A DNA stretch of 64,000 bases from Paenibacillus sp. BJ-4 (GTDB lineage: Bacteria > Bacillota > Bacilli > Paenibacillales > Paenibacillaceae). The notes beneath the pieces are model-generated. The model made no database searches, was not told the origin of the DNA, and saw only the letters and a program-made list of their open reading frames with translations. The stretch covers positions 124,001 to 188,000 of the forward strand of contig NZ_JAIVEM010000140.1 of assembly GCF_020404765.1 (NCBI RefSeq), written 5' to 3'. Every line of letters begins with the position of its first letter. Position 1 is the stretch's first letter. The position numbers and the translations under genes were made by a program. Of the stretch, positions 8,045 through 16,465 are shown in pieces.

Positions 8045-9019
8045 ATGAAATATAGAAATGTAGGCAGCAGCGGTCTTAAAATTAGTGAAATCGGTCTCGG
8101 TAGTTGGTTAACGTACGGTACAGCCGCCGAGCAGGAAGCAGCTCATGCCTGTATTGCCAAAGCGGTTGAGCTGGGGATCAATTTCTTTGATGCCGCGAAC
8201 GCGTATAATCGGGGTGAAGGCGAGAAGGCTATGGGGGCCGCCTTGAAGCCTTATCGAAGAGAGAGCTATGTGCTTTCTACCAAGGTTTTCTTCCCTATGG
8301 ATTCCGGCCCCAATGACAGGGGACTGTCACGCAAGCACATTATGGAGCAATGCGAGGCGAGTCTTCGACGTCTTGGCACCGATTATATCGACATTTACTT
8401 CTGTCATCGGTATGATCAGGACACTCCTTTGGAAGAGACGTTGCGGGCGCTTGATGACCTTCAGGCTCAAGGCAAGATCCTGTATGCTGCGGTTAGTGAA
8501 TGGAGCGCTGCTCAGCTCACGGATGCCTATGGCATTGGGAAAAGATTGAATCTGCGGCCGCTGATTGCCAATCAACCCATCTATAATATGTTCGAGCGTT
8601 ATATCGAACATGAGGTGCTCCCTGTATCCGGACAGTTGGGGATTGGACAAATTGTATTTTCACCTTTAGCCCAAGGTATACTGACGGGTAAATATAAGCC
8701 GGGACAACCTATACCGACGGGTAGCCGCGGGGCTGATGCCTCCGTCAATCATGTCATCAGCAGCTATATGAACGATACCGTTCTAGACTGTGTCCAGGAG
8801 CTGGATAAGCTGGCAAAGGATCTGGGGATCACCCTGTCGCAACTGGCGCTTGCCTGGATTTTAAAAGAACCAGGTATTAGCGCTGCGCTCATCGGGGCCA
8901 CTAAACCGGCACAAATCGAGGAAAATGTGAAAGCGGTCGAGGTGACACTTCAACCGGAGATATGCAATGAAATTGAGCAGATTCTGAAGCACGTAAAGGG
9001 ATTTGAGCCTTTGCGGTAA
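8045..9019 (+). CDS. Aldo/keto reductase, KvQ-beta/YghZ-like
   Basis: A 324-residue TIM-barrel NADPH reductase. ATG 8045 follows GAAGGA with six bases of spacing; an in-frame ATG 18 bases upstream has no site. The catalytic set is visible: NFFDAANAYNRGEGE (Asp, Tyr), VLSTKVF (Lys) and YFCHRYD (His). The order RNVGSSGLKISEIGLGSW and LIGATKPAQIEENVKA (NADPH binding) match the family that includes YghZ and K+-channel beta-like reductases. The natural substrate is probably an aldehyde or methylglyoxal-type compound. It is a monocistronic unit closed by a terminator at 9039. Confidence 0.9.
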   Translation: MKYRNVGSSGLKISEIGLGSWLTYGTAAEQEAAHACIAKAVELGINFFDAANAYNRGEGEKAMGAALKPYRRESYVLSTKVFFPMDSGPNDRGLSRKHIMEQCEASLRRLGTDYIDIYFCHRYDQDTPLEETLRALDDLQAQGKILYAAVSEWSAAQLTDAYGIGKRLNLRPLIANQPIYNMFERYIEHEVLPVSGQLGIGQIVFSPLAQGILTGKYKPGQPIPTGSRGADASVNHVISSYMNDTVLDCVQELDKLAKDLGITLSQLALAWILKEPGISAALIGATKPAQIEENVKAVEVTLQPEICNEIEQILKHVKGFEPLR

Positions 9020-9038
9020 GCTAGGCATCAACCCAAAA

Positions 9039-9082
9039 GCCTCGCTCCTCCTGTTTGTGACAGAGAAGGGCGAGGCTCTTTT
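9039..9082. terminator. Bidirectional terminator
   Basis: AGCCTCGCTC and GGGCGAGGCT form a stem followed by CTTTTT on the plus strand. It serves the aldo/keto reductase gene and, from the other side, the convergent membrane-protein gene ending at 9082. Confidence 0.75.
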
Positions 9083-9477
9083 TAACTTGCTTCAAGCATG
9101 GCATAAATACCTGAAACCACACTAAATACAATTCCGCTCACTAAAACAAGGATTTGCTTCTTACTGAGGTCCAGCGGATCAAAAAAGATGGGCAGCAGCC
9201 ATTTTAGGCTGATGACAGCCCATAAGCCTTCCAGCAATCCCAGCATCAATACCTTTTGCCCCAAGAGAAGCTTCATTTGCGGTGTTAGCGGACCTGCAAG
9301 AAACAGGTCACCTGAAGCGTAGATGTTCAAGGAAACGATGATTACAAATACAAGAAGAATCGACAAGGTCGCAAAAATATAGGTGATATCTTTGACAGCC
9401 TCTTTCGTGAGCTTTGGCGATTTTTTAAACTCCGGTAAGCCAATCAGGAAAAAAACGATTCCTATGAAAATAGCCAC
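9082..9477 (-). CDS. Small integral membrane protein of unknown function
   Basis: The shortest supported form, from GTG 9477, has 131 residues and three or four hydrophobic segments (IFIGIVFFLIGL, YIFATLSILLVFVIIVSL, LMLGLLEGLWAVISL, ILVLVSGIVFSVVSGIY). The frame stays open upstream through another hydrophobic stretch (LLLLINGISILANIVLGSSV). A good GGGGGAG site sits five bases before an in-frame ATT at 9543, while GTG 9477 has none. The real protein is therefore probably about 153 residues with an ATT start or a mutated ATG. I do not recognise the family. It lies next to, and on the same strand as, the bce cluster. Confidence 0.65.
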   Translation of the reverse strand: MAIFIGIVFFLIGLPEFKKSPKLTKEAVKDITYIFATLSILLVFVIIVSLNIYASGDLFLAGPLTPQMKLLLGQKVLMLGLLEGLWAVISLKWLLPIFFDPLDLSKKQILVLVSGIVFSVVSGIYAMLEAS

Positions 9478-9616
9478 GCCTACAGATGAACCGAGTACAA
9501 TATTGGCTAAGATGCTGATGCCATTGATGAGTAATAATAAAATAAGCTCTCCCCCTTGGGGTAACGACGATAGTCATTTTATTGTACACGTAGGCACGAA
9601 AATGCTCAAATATATG

Positions 9617-9650
9617 GAAAAGCCCCAGTGCTTTCGCCTGGGACTTTTTT
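9617..9650 (-). terminator. Terminator of the bceAB unit
   Basis: AAGTCCCAGG and CACTGGGGCTT pair on the minus strand around a short GCGAAAG loop and are followed by TTCC; the plus strand copy has a TTTTTT tract. It lies 13 bases beyond the bceB stop codon. Confidence 0.6.
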
Positions 9651-9662
9651 GACTTTTGCCGA

Positions 9663-11603
9663 TTATAATGCTGATTTAATTACCTTTTTATAATACAGGA
9701 TGGATAGTATCCCGAAAATGGAGTATAAGGCAGTGTATAATACCATAACGAGGATCATAGGCATCCAAACTTCTGTTCCAAACAGGAACCAGCCTGATTG
9801 GACAGCGAAATAGCTGTGCGAAAGGCCAATGACTAAGGGGATGCCAAAGTTAAAGATTTGTTTAATTTGAATACCTCTGAGCAGGTCACCCTGTGTGAAC
9901 CCCAGCTTTCTTAACACGGTATAATTCGCTTTTTCGTCTTCGCTTTCATCCATTTGCTTAAAGTATAGGATACAGCCCGATGTAATAAGAAAGGTCAGTC
10001 CTAAAAAGCCGACAATAAACATAATGATGCCCATATGCATTTTCTGATTGCTGCTCATTTCCAGGCGTGATGTTTGTTGATCACTAAAATGGGCGGCTTT
10101 AAAGAGGCGATCGGCTGCTTGGATTTGCTCTTCATGAATCATATCAATTCCGATGTATAAAGACGATTTCTTTTGAATTGCAGGATTGATATCCTTCTTT
10201 AGCCGCTCAAATACAGCCTCGTCTACAATCGCAGTGGGAAGTCCTCCGGCTGTAAAATAGTAGGGAGTCACATACTCCTTTTTTAGTCCCAAATACTGTT
10301 GGTGAATGACTTCTTTATTCCCCTGTAAATCCAATGGACCTGAGCTTTTCAAGGACATGAATTTCTGCAGCAGATCATTATAGCCCGTTAAAATGGTTTG
10401 ATCTGGAGATACATCCGTCCCTTCCACGGATTGATCGCTTATGACAGGCAACGTCATGGAATTCCCACTGATATTTAGTCCTTCCAAAGGAGTCTCCATG
10501 ATTTGCGCGGTGTTCACACTGACTTGAATGACTTCAATTTTCTTTTCACGGTATTTTATATCATGCTCAAGCAGTATCTTTTTGAACTTCTCCGCATCTG
10601 GTATATTCGTCAGCGCAAAATGAGTAGGCACATTGTCTTCAGCTGCTTTGTCTGCTGAATAGTAGGCGATATAGCTCAAGGAGAGTAAGCCGATGGCAAG
10701 TGCCGATACTGTCGTAATAATGGTCAATAACAAAGCATTGGATTTCATGCGGAACATAATGGATGAGAGAGACAGCACCTCATTGATGTTTAAATAACCG
10801 CCTTTACTTTTTCTAATGATATTTGAAATAAAGCGAATAGATCCTTTATAAAAAAGAAGTGTTCCGATGATGACTGAGCCTAGAATAAAAAGCATAGCCA
10901 TAAACAATTCATTCATGGATGTAAAGTCTCCACCAAACAATTTGGAAGAGACATAATATCCTAGTGCAATGAGTGATATTCCAAAGATCCCTATGATCAT
11001 TTCATAGATGGATATTTTCTTGATTTTCCCTTCGGTTGTTGAAGTGACCCTGAACAAAGACAAAATGCTCTGTTTTTTAATAAAGGTATAATTCATCATC
11101 ATAATCAAAAGGTAGATGATACAAAATACGACGAGTGTTTGAACAAGCGCCTGGTTAGAGAAATACAGAGTGGCAATCGCATCGATGCCGGTCGTTTTAA
11201 ATAAGATCATGATCACTAATTTGGAAAATGAAAATCCAACCACTATGCCGATAAATAAGGAACTGAAATATAAAATTAAATTCTCTGCACTCAGGATGCG
11301 AAAGATTTTATTTTTGGTCATTCCGATTAATTGAAACAGGCCAATTTCTTTGCTGCGTCTTTTGATAAAAATATTATTAGCATATAAAAGGAAAATGCAG
11401 ACAATGGCGACCAGCAGGACGGAGGCTGCACGTATGGAAGCTGCACCTTTAACAGAGCCCTTCACTTCGTCCATAGAGGGATCGTATTGTAATGTGACAA
11501 AAGCGAAATAGAGCGCAACACTGAAAATGAGAGCAAAGACATACAGGTAATAATTTTTCAGGTTTTTTTTCAAGTTCTTTAGGATAAGTTGATTAATGTT
11601 CAT
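9663..11603 (-). CDS. bceB: BceB-type ABC transporter permease
   Basis: A 646-residue FtsX-family permease. About ten membrane helices are seen, with a large extracellular domain of roughly 200 residues between TM7 and TM8 (from NVPTHFALTNIP to KMHMGI). This is the hallmark of peptide-sensing and peptide-detoxifying Bce permeases. The KKRSKEIGLFQLIGMTKNKI cytosolic loop contacts the ATPase. The ATG at 11603 overlaps the end of bceA by 11 bases. With BceA it probably frees lipid II-cycle intermediates from bacitracin or lantibiotics and signals to BceS. The exact drug cannot be read from sequence. Confidence 0.92.
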   Translation of the reverse strand: MNINQLILKNLKKNLKNYYLYVFALIFSVALYFAFVTLQYDPSMDEVKGSVKGAASIRAASVLLVAIVCIFLLYANNIFIKRRSKEIGLFQLIGMTKNKIFRILSAENLILYFSSLFIGIVVGFSFSKLVIMILFKTTGIDAIATLYFSNQALVQTLVVFCIIYLLIMMMNYTFIKKQSILSLFRVTSTTEGKIKKISIYEMIIGIFGISLIALGYYVSSKLFGGDFTSMNELFMAMLFILGSVIIGTLLFYKGSIRFISNIIRKSKGGYLNINEVLSLSSIMFRMKSNALLLTIITTVSALAIGLLSLSYIAYYSADKAAEDNVPTHFALTNIPDAEKFKKILLEHDIKYREKKIEVIQVSVNTAQIMETPLEGLNISGNSMTLPVISDQSVEGTDVSPDQTILTGYNDLLQKFMSLKSSGPLDLQGNKEVIHQQYLGLKKEYVTPYYFTAGGLPTAIVDEAVFERLKKDINPAIQKKSSLYIGIDMIHEEQIQAADRLFKAAHFSDQQTSRLEMSSNQKMHMGIIMFIVGFLGLTFLITSGCILYFKQMDESEDEKANYTVLRKLGFTQGDLLRGIQIKQIFNFGIPLVIGLSHSYFAVQSGWFLFGTEVWMPMILVMVLYTALYSIFGILSILYYKKVIKSAL

Positions 11604-12354
11604 ATTGGACCCCGCCTAAGACCGCTTGGGTTTTCATGATATCCTGAAAGAAGCTTTGTCTTTCCTGCCCACCTTTATGAAGCTGCGTGTACATGTGTCC
11701 ATCCTTAATAAAAATGACCCGACTGCAATGGCTGGCAGCGACAGGATCATGCGTGACCATAATAATGGTTGCCTTGCGCTTCTGGTTTAACTGGCCCAGC
11801 TTGTTTAATAAATCCGAAGCCGATTTGGAATCCAGCGCACCTGTAGGCTCATCGGCAAAAATAATACTGGGCTCATGAATAAACGCTCTAGCCGCAGATG
11901 TACGTTGTTTTTGTCCGCCCGAAATTTCATTGGGATACTTATCTTTTAGCTCATAAATCCCCAGCTCTGTAGCCACCTCCTGAAATCTTCGGTTGGCTTC
12001 TTTTTTAGGTGTTCTGGTGATGGATAAGGGGAGAAGGATGTTTTCTTTTACGGTTAGCGTATCCAGCAGATTATACTCTTGAAAAATAAAACCTAAATGC
12101 TTTTTGCGGAATTCAGCCAGTTGTTTTTCCTTCATTTTCGTCATTTCGATGTCATTGATTTTAATGGACCCTTGGCTCACCTGATCAATGGAGGACAGGA
12201 CATTCAACAGTGTAGTTTTTCCTGAACCAGAGGCCCCCATAATACTGACAAATTCACCTTCTTCAATCAGGATATCAATTCCCTTTAATACCTCTTGCAT
12301 ATTTAACTTATTGCCATAGCTTTTATGAATTTTATGTGCTTCCAATATGTTCAT
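11593..12354 (-). CDS. bceA: BceA-type ABC transporter ATPase
   Basis: A 253-residue ATPase with Walker A GASGSGKTTLL, Q-loop QEYNLLD, signature ISGGQKQR, Walker B IIFADEPTGALDSKS and H-loop MVTHD. It belongs to the MacB/LolD/BceA branch. ATG 12354 follows AAGGAG. It overlaps bceB and is separated from bceS by about 100 bases holding a 10-base-arm palindrome, so it probably has its own inducible promoter. Confidence 0.93.
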   Translation of the reverse strand: MNILEAHKIHKSYGNKLNMQEVLKGIDILIEEGEFVSIMGASGSGKTTLLNVLSSIDQVSQGSIKINDIEMTKMKEKQLAEFRKKHLGFIFQEYNLLDTLTVKENILLPLSITRTPKKEANRRFQEVATELGIYELKDKYPNEISGGQKQRTSAARAFIHEPSIIFADEPTGALDSKSASDLLNKLGQLNQKRKATIIMVTHDPVAASHCSRVIFIKDGHMYTQLHKGGQERQSFFQDIMKTQAVLGGVQYEH

Positions 12355-12440
12355 TTTGACGCACTCCTTATTGTTCTTGTAGCTTTATTATAAAAATAGG
12401 GACGTTGTTTTTCCTTTGATTGAGCGAACAATACATAGAA

Positions 12441-12464
12441 GCATGTGACATCTCTGTCACATGC
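12441..12464. promoter_or_regulatory. Candidate BceR binding site upstream of bceA
   Basis: GCATGTGACA, TCTC, TGTCACATGC: a perfect ten-base inverted repeat with a four-base spacer. BceR-like regulators bind 7-N4-7 inverted repeats upstream of their transporter genes (established for B. subtilis). The repeat covers the bceS stop codon and lies about 90 bases before bceA. Confidence 0.65.
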
Positions 12465-13461
12465 TCATCATACTGACGAAATCGTTTCGCTTGGGGAAGA
12501 TTAAAGTAAAGGTTGTACCAGCGCCCGGTTTGGAGTGGACATCGATATGTATGAGCAGGGGCTTTGCCGCCTTTTTCGTTAAATATAACCCCATACCCGT
12601 GGAAGTATGATCAGAATGTTGGGTCGTGGATGTAAAGCCTTTGTCGAAAATGCGGGGGATATCCTTCGGATCAATGCCGCGACCAAAGTCTTGAACCTCC
12701 AGCCGTATGCGATCATTTTGCTCATAGCTGTGAATGATAACATCACTGGCATCGCTATATTTGATGGCATTGGTTAAGAGCTGCCTGATGATAAAAGCCA
12801 GCCACTTGGCATCACTGAGAACTTCCATTTGCTTAAGCTGGATGTCAAAGCCAATCCCTTTTTGAATGCACCAGGATTGCAGGGTTTTGATCTCTTTATA
12901 AACGAGAGATTTTAGATCCACTTGTTCTACATACAAATCATTTTCAATAAAAGATATGCGCTTTTGGTGGAGCTGCTGGTCCAGCAGTAAGTGAATGCGT
13001 AGCCATTCATACGTTAGCTGAGCCTTAAGCGCTTTGTCTTCCAGTCGCTCAATCATCAGATGCATGGCAGTCAAAGGCGTTTTCACCTCATGAATCCACG
13101 ATAGTAGCTCATCCTTTTCGTGCTCCAGGGTCAATTGGTTTTGCGAAATGATCTGTTGTAGCCGCTCGGTCTGTTTGCTGATTTTTTGTTCAACAATTTG
13201 TTCAAACGGACTTTCCGGTTCACCCATCCCGGTTAGTTCAAGCGGGCTTTCCCATTCCTCCAGTGTTCTATAGAATTTGGTTTCCTTGGGATAGCGGATG
13301 ATTAAAAAAAACAAGAAAACCATCATCGATAAGAAGACGATATATAGAACCGGCATCAACGGGATTGCCGTATCCACGTAAGCGATGAGAAGGATAAGTA
13401 ATTGCTGGCAAACAACTAGCAGAATCCAGCTCATTCTTTCCATAAGGTATTTTTTAATCAT
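12457..13461 (-). CDS. bceS: BceS-type intramembrane-sensing histidine kinase
   Basis: From ATG 13461 (MIKKYLMERMSWILL) the protein has 334 residues. Two N-terminal helices (WILLVVCQQLLILLIAY and VLYIVFLSMMVFLFFLII) are separated by only a few residues, the mark of kinases that sense through BceAB rather than directly. The H-box is SWIHEVKTPLTAMHL; the N, G1 and G2 boxes are LLTNAIKYS, DFGRGIDPKDIP and TGMGLYLTKK. The start overlaps the end of bceR by 8 bases, implying coupled translation. Confidence 0.9.
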   Translation of the reverse strand: MIKKYLMERMSWILLVVCQQLLILLIAYVDTAIPLMPVLYIVFLSMMVFLFFLIIRYPKETKFYRTLEEWESPLELTGMGEPESPFEQIVEQKISKQTERLQQIISQNQLTLEHEKDELLSWIHEVKTPLTAMHLMIERLEDKALKAQLTYEWLRIHLLLDQQLHQKRISFIENDLYVEQVDLKSLVYKEIKTLQSWCIQKGIGFDIQLKQMEVLSDAKWLAFIIRQLLTNAIKYSDASDVIIHSYEQNDRIRLEVQDFGRGIDPKDIPRIFDKGFTSTTQHSDHTSTGMGLYLTKKAAKPLLIHIDVHSKPGAGTTFTLIFPKRNDFVSMMSM

Positions 13462-14161
13462 AGCCCGGGACCTCTTCTGTAGCCATGTACCCTTGCCCCA
13501 CTTTTGTTTCAATGAAATGTCCCAAATCCAGCTCGTCCAGTTTTTTTCGCAGACGATTCAAGTTGACTGTTAAGGTATTGTCGCTGACAAAACGTTCATC
13601 ATCCCATAGGTTTTTAATGAGCTCCTCCCGGGCGACAATTTTATTTTTTTGCTCAATGAGCAGCTTTAAAATGAAAATTTCGTTCTTGGTTAATTCGATA
13701 GAGCCAGCCTCATTGGCCACGATATTTTTTTCATAATCCACTGTGGCTCCACACCATGTTTTCAGGGAAACAGGCTCTGTATTGTAATTATATACGCGGC
13801 GAAGAGTCGCCTGTAATTTTGCAATGAGGACATCAAAATGGAATGGTTTTTGGATAAAATCATCAGCTCCAAGCTGCATGGACATGACCATATCGGTAGG
13901 ATGATCACGGGATGATAAAAAAAGAATGGGGACATTCGAGTGGGATCGAATCATTCGACACCAATGAAATCCATCAAATTTCGGCAATTGAATATCAATC
14001 ACGACCAGATCAGGCTTGATGGCTGAGAATTCCTGAATGACTTTACTAAAGTCTTGGATACCATATACATCATAGGCCCATTGAGTTAGCCGATCTTTCA
14101 TTTCATGGAACAAAGTTTCATCATCTTCAATTAGTAAGATTTTGAACAACGGTTTCACCAC
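13454..14161 (-). CDS. bceR: BceR-type OmpR-family response regulator
   Basis: A 235-residue regulator with a receiver domain (acidic pair IEDDE, phospho-acceptor VVIDIQLPKFDG, lysine in FIQKPFHFDV) and a winged-helix OmpR/PhoB domain (ELTKNEIFILKLL, VSDNTLTVNLNRLRKKL). The N terminus may instead begin at TTG 14149, giving MFKILLIEDDE as in most BceR proteins; GGTG upstream would then serve as the ribosome site. First gene of the bceRSAB set. Its target is probably the palindrome at 12441. Confidence 0.9.
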   Translation of the reverse strand: MVKPLFKILLIEDDETLFHEMKDRLTQWAYDVYGIQDFSKVIQEFSAIKPDLVVIDIQLPKFDGFHWCRMIRSHSNVPILFLSSRDHPTDMVMSMQLGADDFIQKPFHFDVLIAKLQATLRRVYNYNTEPVSLKTWCGATVDYEKNIVANEAGSIELTKNEIFILKLLIEQKNKIVAREELIKNLWDDERFVSDNTLTVNLNRLRKKLDELDLGHFIETKVGQGYMATEEVPGYD

Positions 14162-14308
14162 TTTTTACTTTTTATAAAGAGTATAGCAAAATTTGTGTAA
14201 GTGCTATATGTGAAGATTCAACTTGATATTGCGATAATCTGCTGTTAATAGTTGAGGTTTATAGTTGGTTGATATCTATGATCTCATATATTTTAAAGGA
14301 TGGATGCA

Positions 14309-14941
14309 ATGATGGGAATTCACACGTATTTTCGATCACTGAATGAGCTCGAAAGAATTATTCGTTGTCCAGGCAAATTTAAGTTTGAAGAACACAGCGT
14401 ATCTGCTCATTCATGGAAAGTGGTGCAGTATGCCAAAACGCTGGCTGATATTGAAGAGAGAAACGGTGTAAGCATTGACTGGAAAAAGCTTTACGAGATT
14501 ACAAGCAGCCACGATTACGGGGAGATTTTTATTGGAGACATTAAAACGCCTGTTAAGCATTCCTCTAAGGAACTCCGATTATTAATCCAGCAGGTCGAAG
14601 AAGGTATGATTGATTATTTTATTGAAGAGAATATTCCCGAGGATTTCAAAGCCATTTTCCGCAAACAGTTACGAGAAGGTAAAGATGATTCTGTAGAAGG
14701 CTTAATCCTTGAAGTGGCGGATAAAATGGATCAGGTGTACGAGGCATTCGCTGAGCTTCAGCGGGGAAATACCGAAAAAGAATTTATAGTGATGTATCGT
14801 AATGCGCTTGTGAAAATTAAAAACATCCGATTAAAATGCGTGGATTATTTTTTGGAAAATATCCTGCCGGATATGGTAAAGGAAGAAACGCCTTCATCCA
14901 TTGATATTAAAAAAATTACGGAAGAAGCATTAGCATTGTAA
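14309..14941 (+). CDS. HD-domain phosphohydrolase, YfbR-like
   Basis: A protein of about 210 residues; AAAGGA fits ATG 14309 best among three nearby ATGs. The metal site is read as HSVSAHSW (His), SSHDYGEIFIGD (His-Asp) and VADKMDQVYEA (Asp). This is the HD order of YfbR-like 5'-nucleotidases, which hydrolyse deoxynucleoside monophosphates. The middle loop TPVKHSSKELR is also typical. The gene is transcribed away from bceR. A terminator follows at 15037. Confidence 0.87.
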   Translation: MMGIHTYFRSLNELERIIRCPGKFKFEEHSVSAHSWKVVQYAKTLADIEERNGVSIDWKKLYEITSSHDYGEIFIGDIKTPVKHSSKELRLLIQQVEEGMIDYFIEENIPEDFKAIFRKQLREGKDDSVEGLILEVADKMDQVYEAFAELQRGNTEKEFIVMYRNALVKIKNIRLKCVDYFLENILPDMVKEETPSSIDIKKITEEALAL

Positions 14942-15302
14942 ATGTATTTTCCTACCGTCCAGAAGCTACAGAAGCGCTTCTGTTCATACATAATGATTCG
15001 TTTTTTGAGTGAATAAAGGAGCCGTCGTATGAAAAAAAGCAATAAGGGTAGCAATTAAACTGCCCTTATTGCTTTTTTTAGCTGGTTCCCGAGGGAGATC
15101 TTTGTTACTTATTCCGAAAAAGGATTCGGGAAATTCGTTTTAGTGGCTGAATATTGCTCCTAACCTCCTGGTGATAATTTTGAAACCGAATTTCGCTCGA
15201 TAATTCGTTTCTCATATATATAGGAAATTTACACGCGCCTCTTACAACCCAGATATCAAATTTTCTTAAAAATATTTGATATAGCGTGTTCCGCGATACC
15301 GC
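14942..15302. other. Intergenic stretch with hairpins and an inverted repeat
   Basis: No convincing gene. It holds the hairpin CAGAAGC/GCTTCTG near 14960, a nine-codon frame at 15029 (MKKSNKGSN) with an AAAGGAG site that runs into the terminator, and an inverted repeat ATATCAAAT/ATTTGATAT at 15253-15282. The rest is AT-rich, featureless sequence. Confidence 0.5.
15037..15076 (+). terminator. Rho-independent terminator of the HD gene
   Basis: AAGCAATAAGGG and CCCTTATTGCTT pair around a short loop and are followed by a T-run. A near copy of this stem (CTGCCCTTATTGC) terminates the GIY-YIG gene at 24804. Confidence 0.9.
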
Positions 15303-15333
15303 TTGACTTCAAGTTAACTTTAAGTAGTAACAT
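15303..15333 (+). promoter_or_regulatory. MerR-type promoter with 19-base spacer
   Basis: TTGACT and TAACAT are 19 bases apart, too long for free SigA polymerase. The spacer region carries the near-perfect palindrome ACTTCAAGTTAACTTTAAGT (15306-15325). This geometry is diagnostic of MerR-family activation. The site drives the aldo/keto reductase gene at 15401. No merR gene is in the window. Confidence 0.7.
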
Positions 15334-15400
15334 ACTGGGTGTAACGTGATGGTGATTCAGAAAGGCCGATGACTATTATTTTGATACAGGAGTGATTGAA

Positions 15401-16387
15401 ATGAAAAAGAAACAACTGGGTAAAAGTGACCTTCAAGTATCCGCACTGGGTCTGGGCTGCATGGGAATGTCTGAATATTATGGCGAGTTGAATGATCAGG
15501 AGTCGATCAAAACGCTTCATCGTGCGCTGGAGCTGGGAATCAACTTCTGGGATACAGCCGATGTTTATGGTATGGGAAAAAATGAGAAACTAATCAGTCA
15601 AGTCCTGCGGAGCCACCGGGATGAGGTGGTATTGGCTACCAAATTCTCCATTATGCGCGGAGAGGATGGAGGATTTCTGGGTGTCAGCGGTCGCCCCGAA
15701 TATGTAAAAGAGGCATGTGACCGCAGCCTGCAAAGACTGGGAGTAGATGTCATTGATTTGTACTACCAGCACCGGGTCGACCCGAATGTACCTATCGAGG
15801 AAACGGTTGGCGCAATGAGTGACTTGGTTCAGGCGGGAAAAGTCCGCTATTTGGGGCTGTCCGAAGCTTCTCCTGCACTCATTCGGCGTGCTCACAAGGT
15901 TCACCCGATCACGGCTCTGCAAACAGAATACTCCTTATGGAGTCGCGAAGCGGAAGATGAGGTTATACCTACCTGCCAGGAGCTGGGCATTGAATTTGTA
16001 GCGTATAGTCCGCTGGGACGCGGCTTTTTGAGCGGGCAAATTCAGAAGTTTGATGATTTTGCAGAAGATGATTTCCGTCGCACCGTGCCACGCTTTCAGC
16101 CTGAGAATTTCCAGAAGAATCTTGATCTCGTGCAGCATATTAAGGACCTCGCTGCTCACAAAGGGGTTAAGCCTTCTCAACTGGCCTTGGCATGGCTACT
16201 GGCACAAGAGGGCATAGTACCGATTCCAGGAACCAAGCGGGTTGCTTATTTGGAAGAAAACGCTGGGGCAGTCGATATCGCTTTATCCGCGGAGGAAATG
16301 GAAAATATTAATGAGATCATTCCCAAAGGAATGGCAGCTGGCCTGCGTTATGCAGCAGAGCGGATGCCGAATTGGCAAGCCGAATAA
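15401..16387 (+). CDS. Aldo/keto reductase (AKR13/YajO-like)
   Basis: A 328-residue NADPH reductase. ATG 15401 is chosen because AGGAGTGA lies eight bases before it. Family motifs: LGLGCMGMSEYYG, NFWDTADVYGMGKNE (Asp, Tyr), VLATKFSIMRG (Lys), YYQHRVDPN (His), YSPLGRGFLSGQ and PIPGTKRVAYLEENAGAV. The protein belongs to the group with plant perakine reductase and bacterial stress reductases. The MerR-type promoter suggests induction by an aldehyde, quinone or thiol stress. It may detoxify reactive carbonyls. Confidence 0.9.
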   Translation: MKKKQLGKSDLQVSALGLGCMGMSEYYGELNDQESIKTLHRALELGINFWDTADVYGMGKNEKLISQVLRSHRDEVVLATKFSIMRGEDGGFLGVSGRPEYVKEACDRSLQRLGVDVIDLYYQHRVDPNVPIEETVGAMSDLVQAGKVRYLGLSEASPALIRRAHKVHPITALQTEYSLWSREAEDEVIPTCQELGIEFVAYSPLGRGFLSGQIQKFDDFAEDDFRRTVPRFQPENFQKNLDLVQHIKDLAAHKGVKPSQLALAWLLAQEGIVPIPGTKRVAYLEENAGAVDIALSAEEMENINEIIPKGMAAGLRYAAERMPNWQAE

Positions 16388-16465
16388 ATCCAACTTTATA
16401 ACCCAAAAAGCCGTCCTTAACGCGGATCGGCGCGAAAGGCGGCTTTGCGGGGCTTACATATTCAG

